A stretch of DNA of 19,274 nucleotides from an uncultured Bacilli bacterium (GTDB taxonomy: Bacteria > Bacillota_I > Bacilli_A > RF39 > UBA660). How positions within the stretch are numbered: position 1 is the stretch's first letter; each line of letters starts with the position of its first letter. The DNA lies in NCBI GenBank assembly GCA_947585065.1, contig CANPWX010000007.1, forward strand, positions 1-19,274, given 5' to 3'. Positions 14,488 through 19,274 of this stretch are shown in pieces. Under the pieces are notes generated by a model that saw only the letters and a list, made by a program, of their open reading frames with translations, was not told where the DNA came from and did no database searches. Both the position numbers and the translations under genes were made by a program.

Positions 14488-15258
14488 TTATAAATACAAT
14501 TCCATTAGCAATAAATAATAGTTTATTTTTGAACGATCTGGCTCTATTCCTAATTCTAAATAAAATTTTGGTATATATTCTTCTCCATAATTTCTTTTTA
14601 TAGATTTTTCACAAATAGCTAAATCAAACCATTTATCAGCAATTCCACACTCTCCAACATCAATAAATCCAGCAAAAGTATCCCCGTTAGCAAATATATT
14701 TGGCAAACTCATATCTCCATGAGAAAAACAAAGCTCTTCTTGAAATTTATTTTCCTTTAGATAATCAAGCAATTTTTTGGCTGAGCCAAATTTTTTTAAA
14801 ATTTCTGGCTTCAATGATTCATCCGTAACAAGTCCTTCGTTAACATTTTTTTCAACTAAATTCAATTTATAATTAAGAGATACATCAAATGGACAATCTT
14901 CAATATTGATTTGATATATTTCTTTAAAAGCTGAAGCTATTATTTTTAAAACTAAATCAGGATTTTTTAAGTAAGTGTCAGAGCATACCATTTCTCCTTG
15001 TATGCCTTCTGTAATTAAAAATTCTTCTTCCTTTGTAGTTTCATATATCACAATTTTTGGAACGGGTAATTTTCCTTGTAACCACTCTAAAGCATTATGT
15101 TCTCTAGTAAGTAAACCATTCTTTGCTTTTTTTAAAAAATATATATTCTCATTTTTACTAATTTTAAATACTTGGGAATCAGAACACCCAATACTAATCT
15201 CTTCTAATTTAGAATTTTCTATAAATTGATCAATTTCTTTTGAAAATTTTTCTTTCAT
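14488..15258 (-). CDS. APH(3')-type aminoglycoside O-phosphotransferase (divergent)
   Basis: A 256-residue, apparently intact kinase of the APH(3') family, which inactivates kanamycin/neomycin-type drugs by ATP-dependent phosphorylation of the 3'-hydroxyl. Visible elements are IYFLKKAK with the ATP-anchoring Lys43, Glu53 in TREHNALEWLQGKLPVPK, the Brenner motif CFSHGDMSLPN with catalytic Asp182 and Asn187, and the metal-binding Asp200 in GFIDVGECGIADKWFDLAICEKSI. The C-terminus, GIEPDRSKINYYLLLMELYL, matches the end of APH(3')-IIIa, but a pocket Asp is Met here and one residue is added. The Asp in HGDxxDSN is Leu. The APH(3') class is confident; the substrate range and real resistance are not. 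It follows the ABC-F gene by 50 bases, with AGGAGAAGG upstream, and is probably co-transcribed with it. Confidence 0.88.
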   Translation of the reverse strand: MKEKFSKEIDQFIENSKLEEISIGCSDSQVFKISKNENIYFLKKAKNGLLTREHNALEWLQGKLPVPKIVIYETTKEEEFLITEGIQGEMVCSDTYLKNPDLVLKIIASAFKEIYQINIEDCPFDVSLNYKLNLVEKNVNEGLVTDESLKPEILKKFGSAKKLLDYLKENKFQEELCFSHGDMSLPNIFANGDTFAGFIDVGECGIADKWFDLAICEKSIKRNYGEEYIPKFYLELGIEPDRSKINYYLLLMELYL

Positions 15259-15308
15259 ATTTTTTAACCTTCTCCTAACTATCTTTTTAAATTATCATGA
15301 TTCATTAC

Positions 15309-16937
15309 TTAAGTTAATTTTTGGTCTTTATGTTCTTTGTAAAAATCATAATTTCCTAAATAAGATATCAATTGTTTATTTTCAATATTTAATACTCTTT
15401 CGGCTACTCTATTTATAAAGTAACGATCATGGGATACAAAAAGCAATGTTCCTTGGTATTCTTTTAATGCTTCTTCTAATATTTCTTTTGTGTCGATATC
15501 AATATGATTTGTTGGTTCATCTAAAATTAAAAGATTTGCTTTTCTTTGAATAAGTTCAAAAAGTTTAAGTCTTACTTTTTCTCCACCCGATAAAGTTCCT
15601 ACTTTTTTAAAAACATTTTCACCATAAAATAGAAACTTAGCTAACGATGATCGCATATGGGTTTCCGTTCCATTAAAAGCTTGTCTTGCTATTTCTAAAA
15701 CCGTAGCATTTTCATTTTCGAACTTAATTTCTTGAGGAATATAACCAATTAAAACATTACTTCCTAATTTGATTTCTCCTTGACATATATTTTCACCATT
15801 TCGTATTGCTTTAATAAATGTTGATTTTCCTGCACCATTTTTTCCCATTAAGCAGACTTTTTCTCCATATTTAAGTTCCATACTAACTCCGTCAAAAATT
15901 TCTTTTTCTCCTAAAACAATTCCTAAATTTTCAACTACTAAAACATCTTTTCCGCTTCGCCCACTCACTTCAAAATCTAATGGTAAACTTTTTTTCTTTT
16001 CGGGACGTTCTAATACTTCCATTTTTTCTAACTTTCTTTCAATACAAGCAGCTCTTCTAAAAAATCTTGGATTATCTCCACGACTACCCCATTCTTTTAA
16101 TTTTTTTATGGTTTCTTTCATCGCTTCTATTTTTTTCTGCTGATTCTTAAACTCCTCAAATTCTGCTAGTTCTCTTCTTTCACTTTCTTTTAAGTAATAA
16201 GAATAGTTTCCATGATAAACATCTTCTTTTCCATGATCGATCAATACCGTTTTCGTTGCTACTTTATCTAAAAAATAACGATCATGAGAACTAATCAATA
16301 TGGTTCCTTTATAATTTGATAAAAAACTTTCAAACCATTCTAACGTATCAATATCTAAATGATTTGTTGGTTCATCAAGAAGTAAAATATCTGGATTACT
16401 AATAATAAGAGAAGCTAAGTTAACAATTGTTTTTTCTCCACCCGATAAGCTATTATAGTATCTTTCTAGCATTTCATTTTTTATTTTAAAACCATTACAA
16501 ATTTTACTCATTTTTTCATCTAGGGTATATCCGCCTAGTTTTTCAAATTGATCTTGTAATTTTCCATAAGTATTTAATAACTTTTTTAATTGAACTTCAT
16601 TTGCACTAGAAAATTGATTTTCTAATTCTCGCATATTTCTTTCCATTTCGAGTAGTTTTTTAAATTTTCTCATTAAAATATCTCTAACAGTGCAATTATC
16701 TTTTACTTGTGGTGGAATTTGACTTAAGTAGCCTAAAGAAGCATTCTTTCTCATCGAAATCATTCCTTTATCTAGTTGTTCTTCTCCTGAAATAATTTTA
16801 AAAAGAGTTGTTTTTCCACTTCCATTTGGGCCAATAAGCGCGACACGGTCGCCAGTAATAACCTCTAAATTAAATTCATCTAAAATATTTTTAAAGCCAT
16901 AATTTTTCACAGCATTATTTAAACTAATTTCTATCAT
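15309..16937 (-). CDS. ABC-F family ribosome-associated ATPase (possible antibiotic ribosomal protection protein)
   Basis: A 542-residue protein with two ABC domains and no membrane segment, the hallmark of ABC-F proteins that bind the ribosomal E site. Domain 1 has Walker A GPNGSGKT at 36-43, signature LSGGE at 164-168 and Walker B LLLDEPTNHLD. Domain 2 has GKNGAGKS at 365-372, LSGGE at 449-453 and LILDEPTNHID. Between them a charged helical linker (about 250-320) would reach towards the P-site tRNA or peptidyl-transferase centre. Some relatives give resistance to lincosamides, pleuromutilins and streptogramin A; others are housekeeping factors. I cannot assign the subfamily by eye. Adjacency to an APH(3') gene favours a resistance role. 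The AGAAGG ribosome binding site is nine bases from the ATG, and only 19 bases separate it from the permease gene. Confidence 0.93.
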   Translation of the reverse strand: MIEISLNNAVKNYGFKNILDEFNLEVITGDRVALIGPNGSGKTTLFKIISGEEQLDKGMISMRKNASLGYLSQIPPQVKDNCTVRDILMRKFKKLLEMERNMRELENQFSSANEVQLKKLLNTYGKLQDQFEKLGGYTLDEKMSKICNGFKIKNEMLERYYNSLSGGEKTIVNLASLIISNPDILLLDEPTNHLDIDTLEWFESFLSNYKGTILISSHDRYFLDKVATKTVLIDHGKEDVYHGNYSYYLKESERRELAEFEEFKNQQKKIEAMKETIKKLKEWGSRGDNPRFFRRAACIERKLEKMEVLERPEKKKSLPLDFEVSGRSGKDVLVVENLGIVLGEKEIFDGVSMELKYGEKVCLMGKNGAGKSTFIKAIRNGENICQGEIKLGSNVLIGYIPQEIKFENENATVLEIARQAFNGTETHMRSSLAKFLFYGENVFKKVGTLSGGEKVRLKLFELIQRKANLLILDEPTNHIDIDTKEILEEALKEYQGTLLFVSHDRYFINRVAERVLNIENKQLISYLGNYDFYKEHKDQKLT

Positions 16938-16956
16938 AACTTAGAACCTTCTTTTT

Positions 16957-17499
16957 TTATTTTGAGTGATTTTTATTTAATAATTTTAAATTGATCAATA
17001 TGGGAAGCACCGAACAAATAAAAATAGTCGTGACAATTGAAACATGTAGTACAATATTCCATAAGAAAACCGATAGAGAGAATGCAATATTTCCTAAAAA
17101 TACAAAATGAGCAAATAAATAAAATAAAATTCTAAATAGAACCAAACATATTACAAAGACAAAATATTTTTTTATTGCAAAATGATAGGAATCTGTTCTT
17201 AGGAAAATAAATTCCGGAGAGTTATCTATTTCATAAAAGAAATACAGATAAGATAAATAAATTGTTAATCCTATTTGATACATAAGCCAAATCAAATCTA
17301 ATAATGAATGATACGTTAATCCTAATAGAAAACGTATGGAATCAATAGTTATAGGTACTATGTTACTGATGTTATATGTCGTAAATATATTCACTCCTAG
17401 TAAAAATAGAAAAAACAAAAATATTTTATAAAACCCTCCTTTAAAAATTTGTTTTACAATTTGAAAACTATATCCTAAACTATTCAACTTTACCACCAT
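16957..17499 (-). CDS. Small ABC transporter permease-like membrane protein
   Basis: A very hydrophobic protein of about 180 residues with four to five predicted transmembrane helices, roughly at 26-44, 68-90, 112-132 and 142-165. It has no recognisable enzymatic motif. It overlaps the end of the ATPase gene, so it is most likely the membrane subunit of the same small ABC-2-type exporter. The start is uncertain. TTG 17502 and ATG 17499 both lie inside the ATPase gene without a good ribosome binding site. TTG 17487 is preceded by GGTGG at five bases and may be the true one (MNSLGYSF). The substrate is unknown. Confidence 0.7.
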   Translation of the reverse strand: MVVKLNSLGYSFQIVKQIFKGGFYKIFLFFLFLLGVNIFTTYNISNIVPITIDSIRFLLGLTYHSLLDLIWLMYQIGLTIYLSYLYFFYEIDNSPEFIFLRTDSYHFAIKKYFVFVICLVLFRILFYLFAHFVFLGNIAFSLSVFLWNIVLHVSIVTTIFICSVLPILINLKLLNKNHSK

Positions 17500-18106
17500 C
17501 AAAATTATAAATTTTATCTGCTATACTCGTTAAGTCTGACTCCATGTGACTTGTTAAAATAATAATTTTGCCCTTTTCTTTTTCTTTTAAAAGATATTTT
17601 TTTATTTTCTCTACGCTTTCTTTTTCAACTCCATTAAATGGTTCATCGAGAATTAGTATATGAGGATCTTCCATTATAACTTGTGCAATTCCTAATTTTT
17701 GTTTCATTCCTAAGGAATATTTGGAAAATTTTTTATCTTTTTCAGTTATTAAATTTACAGTTTCTAAGGAATTAAGAATTTCTTGTTCGCCTATTTTATT
17801 TTGAATTTTCGCGAGCAATTTTAAATTTTCTAAACCAGTTAAGTCTGGGAAAAAACAAGGTTTTTCTATTAATGCTCGTATATTCGGAACATATTCGCTT
17901 CTTTTTGTGTATTCTTTTCCGTCATAGAAAATATGTCCACTTGTTGGTTTATAAAGGCCACAGATAATTTTTAAAAGAATCGATTTTCCTGTACCATTTC
18001 TACCTTGAAATCCATAAATTTTTCCATCTTCAAAAGTCATATTTACATCTGTTAAAATACTTATTCCTTTAAATTCTTTACATACATTTTTAACTTCTAT
18101 TTTCAT
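17480..18106 (-). CDS. ABC transporter ATP-binding protein
   Basis: A 208-residue single-domain ABC ATPase of the ABC-2 exporter type (bacteriocin/lantibiotic-immunity-like transporters). It shows Walker A GRNGTGKS at 35-42, the signature YSLGMKQKLG at 130-139 (S-L-G-M-K in place of LSGGQ, common in this group), Walker B ILILDEPFNGVE at 150-161 and the switch His187 in LTSHMES. The protein ends soon after the D/H-loop, with a short C-terminus. AGAAGG precedes the ATG. It lies 14 bases after the upstream membrane protein gene and overlaps the downstream permease gene, so the three form one transporter operon. The cargo cannot be told from the sequence. Confidence 0.92.
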   Translation of the reverse strand: MKIEVKNVCKEFKGISILTDVNMTFEDGKIYGFQGRNGTGKSILLKIICGLYKPTSGHIFYDGKEYTKRSEYVPNIRALIEKPCFFPDLTGLENLKLLAKIQNKIGEQEILNSLETVNLITEKDKKFSKYSLGMKQKLGIAQVIMEDPHILILDEPFNGVEKESVEKIKKYLLKEKEKGKIIILTSHMESDLTSIADKIYNFDGGKVE

Positions 18107-18120
18107 AACAAACCTTCTTT

Positions 18121-19128
18121 CTAATTATTTTTTTCACATGCGATAATGAATTTTTCTTTATCACGATATGCAAAGTAAACTCCAATAAAGGATAATAGGC
18201 ACATCGTTATACTAAATGTTAACAATGGAAATAACCCCCAAGCATCACTATAATTCCACATATTCATAATATTTAGTACATTCCCAATATCATTATGGAA
18301 AACAAGAGAAATAAAAGTTTTTACTACAATTTCAAAGAAGAGTTCTATTCCAATATAGGATAAGAAAGAAATGATAATCGCGACAAAAGTATTATGATAT
18401 TTTCTAACTACAATTAAACATAAATTAATAAAGAAGCAAGAGTATAAAATAATATTGCTCACATAACCAATTATGAATAGATATCTATTTTGAATTGTGG
18501 ATAATTGCCAAAGCGTATAATTGGAATGAGACAACGAATAGGAATGATCAAAAGTAGTTGATAAAATACTTATTCCAATCATAAGTAAAGCAAAGAAAGG
18601 TAACACCCAGACATATCGATATGCTTTTTTAAAAAAGTGAATTAAAAAATCTCGATAACTTTCTCGCGTTGTTGTATTTATAATATATTTTCTTTTTAAG
18701 AATTTACAGATACCAATTAAAGTCGGAATAGCAATAAATAAAAATGAAAAAGGATCAATGATATTTCCTAAATATATTATCATATTTGTGAACATAACAT
18801 AGAAATCAGTTTTTGGTTCGTTTGCTGTTGCCAAAATATTTTTACATTGTTGTTTTATATCTTCAGTTACTCCATCACGGGCAAATTTTTGACACATTAA
18901 ATCAGAATACAAATCATTTTTAAAACGAGATTCCATTAATATAGAATTACAGAATGAGTCAATATTTTTTTCATCCTCTTCTTGTAAAAAAGTACACAAA
19001 CGATTACTATAGTCAAGTCGAATATCAAATTGTTCATTATACTTTAAAAAATTAAAAATAAGTAGAATTAAACCAGTTATTATAACTGCAATAAGCCAAT
19101 GCCTTTTTAAAAAGGTTTTTATTTTCAT
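18121..19128 (-). CDS. Polytopic membrane protein, probable ABC-2 type transporter subunit
   Basis: A 335-residue membrane protein that I do not recognise. A basic N-terminus leads into a transmembrane helix at about 13-28. An extracytoplasmic loop of about 95 residues follows, holding four cysteines (LCTFL, SFCNS, LMCQK, QQCKN) that could form two disulfides. Further helices lie near 128-145, 172-190, 214-240, 244-262 and 297-322. The large loop after the first helix and the cluster of C-terminal helices are the layout of ABC-2 permeases. Immediately downstream lie the ABC ATPase and small permease genes, so I infer a transporter subunit. The ribosome binding site is weak (GGTG five bases before ATG), and no clear promoter is seen in the 50 bases upstream. 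Confidence 0.7.
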   Translation of the reverse strand: MKIKTFLKRHWLIAVIITGLILLIFNFLKYNEQFDIRLDYSNRLCTFLQEEDEKNIDSFCNSILMESRFKNDLYSDLMCQKFARDGVTEDIKQQCKNILATANEPKTDFYVMFTNMIIYLGNIIDPFSFLFIAIPTLIGICKFLKRKYIINTTTRESYRDFLIHFFKKAYRYVWVLPFFALLMIGISILSTTFDHSYSLSHSNYTLWQLSTIQNRYLFIIGYVSNIILYSCFFINLCLIVVRKYHNTFVAIIISFLSYIGIELFFEIVVKTFISLVFHNDIGNVLNIMNMWNYSDAWGLFPLLTFSITMCLLSFIGVYFAYRDKEKFIIACEKNN

Positions 19129-19178
19129 ATTTTCACCACTAATTCTTTCAATACTTTAGCATTTTGATACTATATTTT

Positions 19179-19274
19179 TTATGGAAAAAGGCCATCTCTT
19201 CCACGATACAAAATAATTCTTTGTCTACCATATAAATTATAACTTTCTTCCAAAATTTGTCTTGAAACTGATAT
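19179..19274 (-). CDS. C-terminal fragment of an unknown gene (partial at window edge)
   Basis: An open frame enters at the window's right edge and runs 31 codons to TAA at 19179-19181. It reads ISVSRQILEESYNLYGRQ followed by RIILYRGRDGLFP. The composition looks coding, and the stop lies 50 bases before the membrane protein start, consistent with the same operon. It is too short to identify. Confidence 0.45.
   Translation of the reverse strand: MSVSRQILEESYNLYGRQRIILYRGRDGLFP

Noticed and set aside
15309..16937. Attenuation leader or leader peptide for the ABC-F gene
   Set aside because: Only 19 bases separate it from the upstream permease gene, leaving no room for the attenuator often found before antibiotic-resistance ABC-F genes.
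1..19274. Mollicutes genetic code (TGA = Trp)
   Set aside because: Trp positions in conserved proteins (for example ERWLGG of S2) are TGG, and TGA ends genes at conserved lengths and forms ATGA/GTGA overlaps.
1..19274. CRISPR array, tRNA, rRNA or insertion sequence
   Set aside because: No regularly spaced repeats, cloverleaf sequences, rRNA segments or transposase motifs were seen; the only long direct repeat is the ABC-F fragment.

Overview
This is an extremely AT-rich stretch of a Bacillota chromosome in which every supported gene lies on the minus strand, so it reads right to left. TGG encodes Trp and TGA serves as stop, so this is the standard bacterial code (11), not the Mollicutes code. 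Two spore genes (gpr, spoIIP) sit among housekeeping genes in the order rpsU-yqeY ... gpr-spoIIP-small gene-lepA-hemW. That order resembles the Bacillus subtilis chromosome (gpr-spoIIP-yqxA-lepA-hemW ... rpsU-yqeY). A spore-forming, low-GC gut-type Firmicute near the Erysipelotrichia/Mollicutes branch fits best; I infer this from composition and synteny and cannot name a genus.

Layout from the right. (1) 19274-14374 is an accessory block: the tail of an unknown gene, a three-gene ABC exporter (membrane protein, ATPase, permease), a full-length ABC-F ATPase, a divergent APH(3')-type aminoglycoside phosphotransferase, and a decayed second copy of the ABC-F 3' end. (2) 14346-12341 is rpsB-tsf, with an extended -10 promoter, a structured 5' leader that may be an S2 autoregulatory RNA, and a terminator. 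S2 carries an acidic tail ending in a SAP/Rho_N-like motif. (3) 12329-10627 has its own promoter and holds two membrane-anchored thioredoxin-fold proteins followed by frr. The thioredoxin pair occupies the slot where pyrH usually lies between tsf and frr. (4) 10582-10299 is monocistronic rpsU with promoter and terminator. (5) 10291-7663 is yqeY, gpr (with a sigma-G-like forespore promoter), spoIIP and a small membrane protein in the yqxA slot, closed by a terminator. (6) 7661-71 is a dense lepA operon: lepA, two members of an unrecognised multi-HTH family, hemW, a third member of that family, a secreted/anchored cadherin-like beta-sandwich protein and a small glycerophosphodiester phosphodiesterase.

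The most novel-looking element is the three-paralog multi-HTH family (4822-5808, 3546-4847, 1138-2454). Its members share HTH units, a conserved 'LW/FW' helix block and a C-terminal signature, and they are woven around hemW in the lepA operon, where Bacillus has the hrcA-grpE-dnaK heat-shock genes. Other points worth checking are the scarred APH(3')/ABC-F resistance-type cassette directly upstream of rpsB, the rpsB leader RNA, the cysteine-free thioredoxin-like protein, and the very short GPR protease. No tRNA, rRNA, CRISPR array or insertion sequence was found.
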